The position numbers and the translations under genes were made by a program. A stretch of 64,000 nucleotides of DNA from Tetrapyrgos nigripes. Its lineage: Eukaryota > Basidiomycota > Agaricomycetes > Agaricales > Campanellaceae. The DNA lies in contig JAACJM010000111.1 in assembly GCA_013368315.1 (NCBI GenBank), forward strand, positions 62,001 to 126,000, in the 5' to 3' direction. Shown here in pieces: positions 12,661 to 24,446 of the stretch. How positions within the stretch are numbered: the first letter of the stretch is position 1; each line of letters starts with the position of its first letter. The notes under the pieces are model-generated. The model was not told the DNA's origin. It searched no databases and worked only from the letters and a program-made list of their open reading frames with translations.

Positions 12661-14180
12661 TCAGCTGTATCGAGCTCAGAATTCAGACCTCGGGCTAGAA
12701 CCGTACGCGTCAGGCGCGTGAAAGTACATACTGGCTTCTCTTGTTATTGGAGAAGAAATTATATTAGAAAGATAGGACGGGTTCCCACTCATATCGTAGT
12801 GTCGATGTTCCAAGCAAAATCACCAACGTCCGTCGACGTAACCAAGGGAGGGAAGGAACCTTGTCATCATATCATCTCTGACGTCTGTGTTTTCTCGCTC
12901 TCGCATCCACTGGTGGCAGCCGACTCCCGGGACTCGAGCTCGATTCCTCTCCCTCACCGGAACCAACTGGTCTGGTCCTACATACACCCATGGATTGCTA
13001 TTCTGCTTATTGGGACTATACCATTCTATGATCGCTATACCTGTCTGTCTATGAGAGACTGTATCCTTATGGGCTTTCTGCTTCGACGTTAATCGTGGCA
13101 TCTCAGACTCGTAGTAGTATCCTTAAGCTTCTCTGACTTGCTTACCATTTCTGGACTCCGGCCCCCGCACGTCAAAACTCACCAGTGTGTTACAACTTGC
13201 AAGGATGTCCGCCGCCTCCTGACCGTCATAGTCGCCTCTTTCCCCCTGAGCCCTTTATGCCTCCGGTCGTTGCATAGTTCCTGGCTGCTTCTCTTGGTTA
13301 CCTATCCCTGGGGCCTCAGAACTTGTCCTCTTCGCATTACTGCCTCTACATACTTCCCGGCAACACCGAGAGTTACTTGGAGACCTGTAACTTGACTTCG
13401 AAATGTCAAGAGTGGCGTATTCTGTAGAAGACACAAATCATCGGGACTCCGTGAACAAGTAGACTCAGAGTATGTAGGAAGCAATTGCAAGCCTGAGGAA
13501 GAACGTTAACGGAGCAACATCGATCAGTGATTTTTGGTCTATACATATTCGTAACTCAACTCTAAATTCTAATCCATCAGTTACCAACTTCTTGACCTAT
13601 GTAATGTATGTATGTTCAATGTTCATACCTGCATGGGCGCATGGGCGCCTGATCGACAGCTTTCAAGGATAGTAGGGTCAAAAGAAAATTAAAAGCCTTG
13701 AAGTGACCGTTAAGCGCTAAGCAACTAAAAATATTTGCAGATCTCGACTGGCAGCTCTCACCAGCAAAATGTTCCCAGAACCACTGTATGCCACTAATAT
13801 CCTGTACTTCACTGGCGGCTGCAATCCCCCATCGCGCTGTCCCGACTGTCCAGTTGTATTAGAGTTAGAACGCAGTGTGCTGACGCATCACCTATACTTA
13901 TTGCCAGGGAAATGGTAAATTGTGGGGAGTGTTGGCTGGTAGAACGAGAGGAGCAATACGATGCTTACTATATCAGGTTCATATCAGCAACGAACGAAAG
14001 AAGAAATATACATCTGACTATCATGACGGCGATGGGGTGGCAAGTGCGCCACAATAGGACCAGGAGCAGCGCAATGGACATATGAGATTAGGCTGTTCCT
14101 TGATGAATCATAATGTCACCTTCGCATCAAGTGCCACCACATTCCCCAAGATGCGATTTGAAGAAAAAGATCCGAAAAAG
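12661..14180. other. Intergenic; nothing recognised
   Basis: No frame in this stretch has family resemblance or convincing splice-linked coding potential on either strand. No terminal repeats or long tandem repeats were noticed. Confidence 0.35.
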
Positions 14181-14182
14181 AT

Positions 14183-15576
14183 CTAAAATGCAGTGGTATT
14201 TTGCTGGTGGCTTGAGTCTAGAGTACAGGACGTCGACTCACATCTTGGGCCGAGACCTGTATGAATTGAAAGACTGCCAGGTTTGGAGATACTTAATGGG
14301 ATCCAGGATATAGACACAGACACATCGAACGTACTACCCTTACTATTAAAATGCCCATCTACAGTCAGGCTCGTACAAGCGGTAGAGGTCAACGACACCG
14401 TTACCCTTTATGAGCCAATCGAAGTTTACTCGAATATGTCCAACTAAACTGCTTCACACGCTTCAAGTTCTGGAACCATGGGATAGATCCTGGCTCCATC
14501 CTTGGACACCCATCAATCATCAGAGATTTGATACGCCTCACGGGTGCAGCAAGTGGTGTTTCTGTAGAAATGGTGCCAGGTGTGAAGGGGAGAAGGCTAA
14601 GGCTGTGTGCTGCTTTCATTTTTTCTGTCGTCTTGTCGGTAAAGGACGGACCAGACTCGGAGATCGACTGGGTTACCATGGCAATCAGACGTTGGAGGAG
14701 GAGGAGGAGGAGTTGTACTCAAGGGGGCCATTGGCGGGGTTTCTCAAGTTGATCAGATCCAGTAGTGGGCCTGTCTGATCATGATCATCCGGGTAGTAGG
14801 CAAGATCCAGATGAGGCTTGCAGGTTAGGACACAGCTCTGGGGATGCTAGACTCTTCACAACAGGTCCTGCTATCAAGCCAGAGCACCTCTTGATAGTCA
14901 GCAACTCGAAGGAGGGATTATTGGCCAGTAGCTGTAGGAATAAAGGAGCCAGGAAAATTTTTTCCTTGCACTGCAAGGTGGTCGAGGAACTTCTCGGAGT
15001 CGGCTCCAAAGAGCTGGAAGACGATACGCCGCAAATGAGAGAACGACAACCGTTCTATGACATCGAGGGCACCATGACTGTAACGAAGGAGTTCCAGGAT
15101 AGTACGGTCAGGCGGAACAAGATCAACAGTGGGTGCGGTTCCCAACAGGAAAGTGTAATCTCATCAAAGGACAAATATTCAAGGGACCTGGTATTTGACG
15201 CAAGAATACGATACAGAAAGTCGTGGTGTTGTGGCGCAGGTATGGGAGGTCAGGGACGTGATGTGTCCAGGCAGGTCTTCGAGATAAGTTTCAAGTGGGC
15301 TACCAAGTACAGAGAGCGAATTTCTTGAGATGAAATCGGAAGGTATTCCTAGCGCAGAGCCTTCAGTTCCTCGAAAGACCAATTGGCATCATTGAGCACT
15401 TGAACGCTCGAAGACGAAGCTCGCAGGTCTGTCTTCGAAATCGCTAAAGTCAAGCGACCATGAGCACTTGAGTACAAGCCGCCTCCACCAAAACGACGGA
15501 TTATTGAGAATGACCCTCCGCCGATGCTGGCATATCCTAGACAGCAGCAACACATTGACAAAGTCCTCGCCAACAA
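14183..15576 (-). pseudogene. F-box/LRR-type gene remnant
   Basis: The minus strand holds leucine-rich pieces in several frames. Examples are LFLQLLANNPSFELLTIKRC (near 14950), SFSHLRRIVFQLFGADSEKF (near 15050), IPSDFISRNSLSVLGSPLET (near 15330) and RIKSLMIDGCPRM (near 14540). These resemble the LRR half of Agaricomycete F-box proteins. The pieces are out of frame with one another and no clean splice set joins them. An F-box was not found. It could instead be an intron-rich gene I failed to assemble, but the frame changes inside single motifs argue for decay. Confidence 0.45.
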
Positions 15577-15686
15577 GCAGGGTAAATATTTCTGTCAGCA
15601 GTTCAACTTTGTAATGTAACGAATAAGAATCCGGGTCCTAGAAGCGTTAATTAGCCTTGAATAGGACTCAACTTTGAACACTAATC

Positions 15687-15912
15687 CAGTCCGAGCTATC
15701 GCTGACAGTGATCATGAGATGAAAGTACGTCAAGACAGCTAACGCTGAGATAATGGTCGAGAAGCAAGCACGGAGAATACGCTAGCACGAACTCAATGCA
15801 GTCCGAGCTATCGCTGACAGTGGGATGAAAGTACTTATTCGACGTCAAGACAGCTTCGCTGAGATGATGGTCGAGAAGCAAGCACGGAGAAAACGCTAGC
15901 GTGAACTCAATG
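15687..15912. repeat. Imperfect tandem duplication, two ~112-114-bp units
   Basis: Unit 1 (15687-15798) and unit 2 (15799-15912) both begin cagtccgagctatcgctgac and end actcaatg. They share blocks such as cgtcaagacagct and ggtcgagaagcaagcacgga. They differ by small indels and substitutions. No gene overlaps. Confidence 0.85.
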
Positions 15913-16009
15913 ACTTATGAAACTTACGTTCACACGTGTACGTAGTACTACGTTAGGGGTGGTGGAATACACTAGATTGCAAGAAGATGATACATTTTAT
16001 TACTATGCA

Positions 16010-18398
16010 CACCTGTGAAGCCCAACTAAGCGAACAAATATGATAGCTTAAACCCCCCTTCCCCATAGCGCGTTAACTTTGGTTAATTATCGAGGGACTT
16101 AATGCTTTTCGAGGGCTCTGCCAGCTGGGGGATGGGTAGCATTGTAGATGATGTCATAGTCGGGTTCGGTGCCGCTCCCACGTCAAATCAGGCGCTGTCG
16201 GGTGCTCCGCTCATTGTCCCGCCCTCCCGACAACAGCGAGCACAAATGTAGCTCAAATAAAATCGTATAAATTCAGAAAAAATTGTATAGTACAATAGAA
16301 CATGGAATAGAATACAATTACAAGTATAAAGCAAAGTCCATTATCAAATGATAGCTTAACCTGCCCCCCTATAGCATGTGAACTATTACGATGTCAGGGT
16401 CGGGTTTGGGCGGCGCTCTCACTCTGGGAAGACGGGTAGTGTCATGAGAGCGGGTCACTACTACACAGTGTATGGATGATATCTAGGATGCTGGTATAAA
16501 GCTTATAGACGAGAAAATGAACACTCATTCCACACAGATAATGACAATAGCTGAACTACTTAAATACGTGAAAGGAATCCGAACTCGACGATGTCTGAGC
16601 GTGTTACATAAGCCATTTAGCCATATAAGGCATGTGGCGGAAACGGCGGGCACGTCGGGATTGCTCGTCGCAGAGCGCCTTTGTCAATGCAGCACGATGT
16701 CGTCAGCCAAAAAATTCAATCTTTTGATGTAGGGTTATTTTATACAGTATCTACAGCTTATGCTACCAATAAGAAGAATCTGACGCTGGGAAGTAGTACT
16801 TTTTCTCGAATACAGCTCCACCTATAATCATACATCGCAGCGCTAACTGCCTATATTTTAGTGTAATTAACATATAGAACACTTTAAAAATAATTTTGGT
16901 TTGATTTTACCAGTGGATGTGCAGCTCACTACTATTTAATGTTGTCAGTATCATCTGCCCGCCACTTTGCTTTGGCGGCAACGGTGAGCTCGGACCAATT
17001 GAAAGAACAGCCTATATTTTTGAACCAGAGGACACTCATATACATGTTATATCGTTATATAGCAGCTAGGAAATATTGGGGATGGTTTGAGGCATGATCT
17101 TCGAAAGTTGCACTTTCGTGCTAACTTTCCTGTATTGTTCTTACCACTGAAGCGCTTTAAGAGTGTGCCAATCCGAAATCGATAGTGCATGACCGGATAC
17201 CTTGTATTATCGGTTTATAGCACATCAGGTACCTTCTTGTATTTTTTCAGCTTTTTCAAACTTCAGATCCTCCCTCTATTCGAGTACGAATGCCGCAGAA
17301 TGGTCAGTTTTTGAGTGTTTTGGATCAATTCACCAATATTCTTACAGATACCAAGGATCACATTGAAAAAAATATTCTGCATATACATTTTCATATACTA
17401 AGCATATTCCGTTCACCTCTGAGATACATATCTGCCTGTTGAGATAAGTCGAGTCGAGGCAAACAGAGGGCGGGTCTCATAGAGAGTGTGGGAAGTGATA
17501 TCGGGTATCTCCGAACAGCGTCGGGGATGAGCTTTCCCAACGTCGATGGCCCGAATGCATGTATCCTGGTCATTAATTGGTAGTTGGATAGCCACTGAGC
17601 TGGTTGTAGCATTCTGAAAGTAGATCAATGTATCATGGAGACGTGGGCAGCAACAGTTACTTAGCTTCACCTTGGATTATGTACTGGTCAGTTCTGGCTA
17701 CAATAACATTATATTGTTGTGATAACCTATGTATATTTTCATCTCTAGTGCTTCTAGCTCAATCTTTATAGACAGACAGCCACATGTAAAAAGTAAGATG
17801 TGTATGTGTAAGTATACTACTGGAACATCCTTTGTGGTCTACTGAGAGTAAGCAAATGCTATTCACTATGAAATAGGTGTCAATGTGCAATGTACCATCA
17901 TCTCACCTGTTGTAAACCTCAAGAGGAAGGCGCTGCATTGCGGGATACTGTGCCAGTAGCAGGAAATAAGACAATACGATGCGTGGGAATGGCCTGCCCC
18001 CGCCGAGCCTTCCCGAACTTCTCCAGCCTGGGGTAGTACCAGTACCGGACCCTCCTCTCTTTCACCTTATCCTTGACTGTAATTATAAAAATTTCCAAAA
18101 TCTCTAATACAATTTTATTTTCGGTACATACACGTTGACTGTTGTTGGCGACGGGAGACGACGAGCGGAGCACGGGACAGCGGCATCCGAGCACGACTGT
18201 GACATCATCGCCCTCCCATGATATCCCCGTCCTCCACCTGCCAGACTCTGCCAGAGGCTCTCTGAACTACGAAGTCCATCCATAATTTACCAATAATTAA
18301 CCCGCTATCGGGAGGGAAGGTCTAAGCTATCAAATTTGATAGGACCACATGATCTATGGTCCTATCAGATTTGGTCGCTTAATTGGGCTTCACAGGTG
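16010..18398. mobile_element. Non-autonomous DNA transposon with long inverted ends (hAT-like)
   Basis: The element starts CACCTGTGAAGCCCAACTAA and ends with a near reverse complement (TTAATTGGGCTTCACAGGTG). It is flanked by a perfect 8-bp direct repeat ACTATGCA (16002-16009 and 18399-18406), the size made by hAT transposases. The inverted similarity continues inward for about 250 bp: gatgatgtcatagtcg on the left matches the reverse complement of cgactgtgacatcatc on the right. The left end also has a second partial copy of itself near 16345-16455. No open frame longer than about 90 codons and no transposase motif is inside, so it must rely on an enzyme encoded elsewhere. Superfamily assignment rests on duplication length only. 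Confidence 0.75.
18332..18372. repeat. Subterminal hairpin in the 2.4-kb element
   Basis: An inverted repeat with arms of about 17-19 bp (aaatttgataggaccacat / atggtcctatcagattt) around a 5-nt loop (gatct), just inside the right end. The left end has a related tgatagctta motif but no full hairpin. Confidence 0.75.
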
Positions 18399-18986
18399 AC
18401 TATGCAGTTCTACATAATTCCAGAGTACTTATTTTCTCTTAAAAAGTACTAGCTGTCGTAGTAGCAAAATGATATAGAAAGCTCCTTCGATTTCACCGAT
18501 CACTAAGGTCCAGTACTCATCTGGAACTTGCAAAGGTGCTACCTAGCACTATATAGGTCGGATACGCCGGGTATACGCGTATGCACCCCCCCTTCTATCT
18601 AGCACTATGTCATCCTATATACCCAGCTTACCGACTACAGCGAGCTACAGCGATCGTCCTAAATTTTGATTCATGAGAGACCCTGAGACCCTGAGAGACC
18701 CTGAATCGGCCGCCTTCCTTCAAAATAGCGAGCTCCTTCATTCGGTGTTTCAGATCTGCAGACGAGATCACCACCAGACGACGTACATCCCCTTCCAGCC
18801 TCTTCTCTTGATTGGTCCTTACAGCGATCTTCGGAAACATTAAATGCTGCTTGTATTATACTTACTAAAGAACTAACTACATGTAATGACAGATCATCTA
18901 TAGACAACAAAAGAAATTCTAGTTGGTAGAATTAAAGAGATTTACTATACCAGACGAGTGAAAAGGTGAAACAATTGACAAAGACT

Positions 18987-21008
18987 CTACTCATCAGCTG
19001 CAAATGCTGAGACATTGAGGCTGGGGGTCTCCTGAAGGAGGCTGCCATCAGGATTGCTAACACCAGCAGAAAGGCTGACGAATAGTAAGTATAATGCAGA
19101 GCTTAGCAACATGAGACTTACCAGCTTGAACGGAAGAGATCTTGCTGGACACAGTAGAATGCCTGAGTTCGCGTACGAGAGAATTCCTCCCAATCTCGGA
19201 GCGTCTTCACGTGAGTGTTGTAGATTCGTTCATAATTTCTGCCTGTGAAGTTGATCGGTTGTCGAGCTCCTGTACGCCACTCGTCGAGGGCACATTCATA
19301 CTTTAAGAAGTATAAGCACTCAGTCTTAGAGAGAAAGACTTGACTTACCGCAGTCATAACCAAAGCCAAGCAAGGAATGGGAATTGCACCACCCTCGAAG
19401 AAACCTGACCTCAAACCCTCTGACTTATCATGGTCATCAAAGAAAGTCTTTTTGATGATTGTGAACATGACCTCATTACGCATAAGAGTTCCTTTCTGTG
19501 TAGTGTCGAAGGGATTCTGGAAGAACTATTAATAAAGGAATGTGACCATAAGGATTATTTGATGTACCTTGTAAAGGAAAGCAAACCCCGTCTTTAGTTG
19601 GTCGTAGAGTTCACGATTAGCGGCGATAGAAGCAGGATCAACTGGCAGCTGGAATTTGAAACCAGCAAGTCGAGCCTCATCGACGGCTTCTCTGGCGATG
19701 GTCTTGACTTTGCCACGAAGTTGTGGTGCACGGTCTTTTATCTATGACATTTTTAGCAGATATCCACAAGTAAATTGAATACTTACCAAAGCCAACTCAA
19801 TGCCAGTTGGATCATCTACGACAGGACTCAAGCCTGCTGTGTCTTGAAGGAAACGGAGGGCCCTAGTATATGCGCACTTTGCCATGACCTCCAGGCTAAT
19901 ATCAGTGGGAAAGGCATCAAAATCAGACATCTCTTTTCGAAAGAAGATGTATGAAAGTTTGATGATCGGCTGGCGGCTGGGTGGGACTAGCGAAATACGG
20001 TAACCATCACGTCGATTGGGCACAGAAGTTGTGGTCTCGTTGCCGCCGTCATCTGGATCACCACCATCACCACCTACGGACACCTCAGAAAAGGATCATT
20101 TACTGCCACCAGCAGGGCCCGAAGCAGTAGTGGACTATCAATGTATCAGTAGTAAGAACGGCTTGAAGAAAAGCTAAGCTCAACTAACTGCTTGTAGACC
20201 ACTCATGCCCGTTGCTGGTGGTGGTGGAATATAAGGGCGACCGTCAAAACTTGCTTGCAAAGCCTCCTGTGGAAGGTGGGCACGACGGCGTGGGGTCCGA
20301 GTAGCCCTACGGTCAACCAGTGTGCATTGGTGTTCAGGAAGTGATACATGTGTGACAGTTATCTGGATAAAAGATATTGTCAAGTTCTCGTCAGAAAGGA
20401 AATTTTAAAAAAACGTACATCATTGTCATTGGGCTCTGGAATTTGCGTAGGAGAGATGTTGTCGTCCTCGGGTTCAGCCTGTGGGTTGTTGGCCAGTTCC
20501 GAAGCCTCTTCGTCTTCTGGGGCTACTAATTGAGGTATCAGCCAAAAGTTCACATGGTCATTGATGTTTACCTTCTTGTGGCCTGCCGACGGTCTCCCGC
20601 ATAAATGCAAGCAGCTCCATCATCCTCGCTGGATCAGAAAGTAGCTGCTGCTCAGCAGCATTGAGTGTCTGTGGCTGAGGTACGTGGTGGGGACTGGTAT
20701 TCTGACTGATGATGTCGGCAGCGATTACGTCGGCACGATTACTGATGTTAGATGACACCAGAACTTGAGGCGTTGTCTGGAGCGAAGCAGACACTGCTTG
20801 AGAAGTACTTGCAGCTGTGGGCTTAGAAGCCTGGCGCATTCGTGTCTCTGCCAGCTGGTCTTCTGTGAATATACGTGAGCATCAGATTTTGAGGAAATAC
20901 AGCAGAACACGACTGACGATATTCACGCATCCGTGGAGTCAGCTTGGAGACCCGAGAGCCTCGTCCTAGGTTCTCTTCCTCTTGGGCTGAGAAATTGATA
21001 GATTGCAT
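18987..21008 (-). CDS. DUF6532-domain protein carried by Plavaka copy A
   Basis: The start codon at 21008 opens MQSINFSAQEEENLGRGSRV; the last exon ends SLNVSAFAADE with a stop at 18987. About seven or eight short introns join the pieces in frame; one near the GGS/GDGG junction is unusually short (about 30-37 bp) and my boundary there is uncertain. The N-terminal half is Gln/Ser/Pro-rich and probably disordered. The C-terminal half (from about YRISLVPPSRQPIIKLSYIF) matches the uncharacterised Agaricomycete DUF6532 domain: CAYTRALRFLQD, MRNEVMFTIIKKTFFDD, FFEGGAIPIPCLALVMTA, YECALDEWRTG, FTGRNYERIYNTHV. No known catalytic motif is visible. It shares a 245-bp intergenic promoter with the transposase. 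Its reading frame stays open although the transposase is broken. A role in transposition or silencing is a guess. Confidence 0.7.
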
Positions 21009-21253
21009 GATATCACCGAGAAAAAAAGAGAGAAAGAAAAAGGGAAAATGTAAAAACGAGTGGGCGGTGAAGGGAGTTAGGGAAGAAACAGAAATAATGT
21101 TGAAAGTTAAGATCACTTGATAAGCAAAAAAATTCTTCTAACTCAGCTCTGGCGAAATTGTTTTGTGATGCCATATGGACACTACCTGATGTCCCTGAGT
21201 AGTCAATCATATTGCTGAAGGACTTCACAGATCCACCAGGAACTCCACTTGTA
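21009..21253. promoter_or_regulatory. Divergent promoter inside Plavaka copy A
   Basis: The 245 bp between the DUF6532 ATG (minus) and the transposase ATG (plus). The DUF6532 side has a long pyrimidine tract on its coding strand (ttccctttttctttctctc). The same interval is conserved in copy B. Confidence 0.55.
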
Positions 21254-24200
21254 ATGCCTACCACCGACATCTTTTCCTGTCCCTACTGCTTGACGGCACA
21301 GTTTCCTACCCGTACTCGCCTCAGAAACCACATCTCGAATAGTTGGCTTTGCAGATTTAACCACGTGGCTGCAATGAAAAAGGTCCGAGACTCAGTGACA
21401 TTGCACAATACGGCCGATGCAGTACAAAACACACAAGACTTTGGTAACCACAACAAACCTTCCGACAGACATGATGACGAACTTCCCTACAATCTCGAGT
21501 CCACAGCACCTGCACCCGCTTTCTGTGAATTGCCACCAGTAGTGACGGATGAGGAGGAAATTGCAGATGTGGAACCAGTAGCACCACCTTCAAGACAGGC
21601 GTCAGTCGAGGATGTAGTTGACGATGAAGATCCTCACCATTTTTGGAGTCAACCATTTCCAAACGAACATCAGGCAGGAGCATTCTACAGAGTGGGAAAG
21701 ACAACTTTTCAAGAGGTTGATGATGCATTGTTGAAGTATGGAGAAGTTTGGGGTCCATTCCAAGATGAAGATGAGTGGGAGTTGGCGAAATGGCTCATAA
21801 AAAACGTGGGCCATAACCAGACGGATGCCTTTCTGAAGTTACCAATAGTAAGCTCAATAAATTATCCTGATGTGCGCAAAGCTAACTTACCTAAAGACTC
21901 AAAAACGCACGCAGCCGTCGTTCGAAAACAAAGACAGTTTTCTGGCCAAAATTGATGCCCTTCCACGAGGTCATGAATGGAAACTCAACACGGTCACAGT
22001 TGAAGGCGACTTGTGTGACGATACGGGTGCAAACCTATCTGAGGATGTTGAGCTTTGGTACAGAGATCCTATTGATTGTATCCGGGAGCTCATTGGGAAT
22101 TTGGCGTTCCAGAAATCACTGCGTTACGCACCTGAGAGGTTATTTGCTGGAGAGGAGGGTAACGAGGAGGTGATAAATGAGATGTGGACAGCTGAATGGT
22201 GGTGGAAGGTCCAGGTAAGTTGATAGATGCTGTTCACAGGCACAAAACTCACTTACTTCTGCAGGAGAGGCTTCCTATTGCTTCCACAGTATCACCGATA
22301 ATTCTCTCATCCGATAAAACCAAGCTGTCCCAGTTCCGAGGTGACCAAAGTGCTTGGCCTGTGTACTTGACCATTGGTAATATTGCCAAAGACGTGCGCA
22401 GACAAGCCTCGTCACACGCTACTGTGCTTCTGGGCTATCTTCCCATACCCAAACTCGACTGCTATTCCGAAGGAGATGCTCGAAAATTTGCCCGTTATCA
22501 CTTGTTTCACCGATGCTTGTGAGAAATAACAAAATCATTGGTAGAGGCCGGAAAGGCGGGGGTAGATATGACCTGTGCGGATGGACTTGTTCGAAAAGTT
22601 TTCCCAATTCTCGCGGCCTATGTCGCTGATTATCCCGAACAATGCCTAGTTGCATGCTGTATGGAGAACCGGTGTCCATTGTGCAAAGTAGCACCCGAGC
22701 AGAGAGGGAGTCCTATGCTGGCTGAGAGGAGGACCGAGCAGGATACTATGGATGTCCTAGCGTGCTATCAACAAAAAGCGTCAGATGCAAGTCAACGTGT
22801 TAAGGATGAAGGCATACGTCCGATTTTCCAGCCTTTCTGGACTCAATTACCCCACTCCGACATCTTTGAAGCCTTCACTCCGGACCTTCTGCACCAACTT
22901 CACAAGGGTGTGTTCAAGGACCATCTCGTCAAATGGGTCACGGCAATTGTTGGAGAAGACGAACTAGATGGGCGCTTCAAAGCCATGGCTGACTTTCCGG
23001 GTCTACGGCATTTCAAGAATGGGATATCGGGGGTTTCACAGTGGACTGGCCACGAGCATAAAGCAATGGAGAAGGTCTTGCTCGGTGCTGTCGTCGACAT
23101 TGTCCGGAATGACGATGTTGTTACAGCCGTGAGAGCTATTCTCGACTTCATACACTACGCCTCTCTACACACTCACACAACTTCAACACTGCATGCTTTG
23201 TCGTCAGCGCTTGCAGATTTCCATTCCGTCAAGGATGTTTTCCTTGAAATGGAGGTTCGTAACCCTGCACATTTCAACATCCCTAAAATTCATTCCATGT
23301 TGCACTATCCTGAACTCATTCGTCGCTTTGGATCCGCTGATGGTTTCAACTCAGAGTCTCCGGAACGGTTGCACATCGACTACGCAAAGGACGCTTACCG
23401 TGCCTCAAATCGCAAAGATTATATCATTCAGATGACCCGTTGGCTTACTCGTCAGGAGTCTGTTGACCGTTTCACTTCCTTTCTTGACTGGCGGAGGACA
23501 CGATCTATTCAACAAACATCCGTTGATGTAGAAGACATCCGCATCTATCCAGCTGCTTCTTTTCCCTCCCACTCTCCATCAATGTCCCTTCACATTGCCA
23601 AACATCCTCCCTCACATCTCCGCAACATCTCTGCTCACAAAATTATCCATGAAATGTACGCAACCCGGTTCTTGCAGGCTCTCGGCTCCTTCCTTGCGTT
23701 GAGGCACACCTCATTCATTCCGCACCAATATGACCTCTTCAATCTGTACATGAAAATCAATATCCAGCTGACCGTCATACCATATGCAGGACAACGCAAC
23801 TCGGATCTCAGAAATACATTACTCGTTTTTTCCGCCTGCAGCCGCTTCTGGTAGAAGAGCAGCACAGCCGTGCAAGTCTGGTTTTGTGTTGCTGCGCACT
23901 GATGAGCACAATATATTGACCGAAAATACACCACTACAAGGTATGGTCTCCACCTTCAAACTGCCTTTCCAAATACGAGTAACGAGACTGGTTCTATCCT
24001 TTCCGCAGGTCTCCGTGTTGCACATGTCAAAGTCCTCTTCGAAATTCCCGAAATGTATTATGGTGTCCATGTCGCTACTCCATTAGCATATGCCGAGTGG
24101 TTCACACCGTTTGGCAGGCCGGATCCCATTTCCGGACTTTACAAGCTCTCTCGTTCAACACATATGGGCAACGTTCGCGCAAAGATAGTGCCTATAGACC

Positions 24201-24364
24201 GAATAGTACGTTCTTGTCATCTGTATCCGAGGTTTGGCAGGGAGAGGGATAGAAACTGGACTATGGACAATGTCATTTATTCATGCCCCGTATTTTACTT
24301 TGATCCCTACATAGATTTACATACATTTTGTACTCTCAAAGCTGGAATAAAGCACTGTATGTAA
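21254..24364 (+). pseudogene. Plavaka transposase, copy A (nonsense + frameshift)
   Basis: DDE-type transposase of the Plavaka family, related to CACTA/EnSpm. The ATG at 21254 (upstream in-frame codon is TTG) opens MPTTDIFSCPYC, an N-terminal zinc-finger-like region. Family motifs: VWGPFQDEDEWELAKWLIKN, GVDMTCADGLVRKVFPIL, YVADYPEQCLVACC followed by CPLC, FTPDLLHQLHKGVFKDHLVK, NIPKIHSMLHYPELIRRFGS, APEWFTPFG-like YAEWFTPFGRPDP. Introns at 21848-21896, 22215-22264 and 23941-24008. Defects: an in-frame TGA at 22520-22522 where the frame otherwise continues (EITKSLVEAGKAG), and one extra T in a T run near 23826-23831 that shifts the frame. The stop ends at KAGIKHCM, 24362-24364. Copy B shares the TGA but not the T insertion. 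Confidence 0.85.
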
Positions 24365-24393
24365 AAGATTGCATTGCGTACGCTCGTCACATG

Positions 24394-24446
24394 TGGGGAC
24401 AGATTTCTCGGGGGCACATGACTTGCCCCCGAGAAATCTGTCCCCA
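24394..24446. repeat. Perfect 23-bp hairpin near the 3' end of Plavaka copy A
   Basis: Arms 24394-24416 and 24424-24446 are perfect reverse complements (tggggacagatttctcgggg..). The loop is catgact. It lies 30 bp after the transposase stop and is conserved in copy B. It could be a transcript-end structure, a protein-binding site or a tiny inserted element. Confidence 0.95.

Noticed and set aside
22520..22522. TGA as a recoded (selenocysteine or Trp) codon in the Plavaka transposase
   Set aside because: Nuclear genes here use TGA as a stop (RasGEF-neighbour TFC4, PKC1), no recoding signal is visible, and the CGA-to-TGA pattern recurs in unrelated elements.
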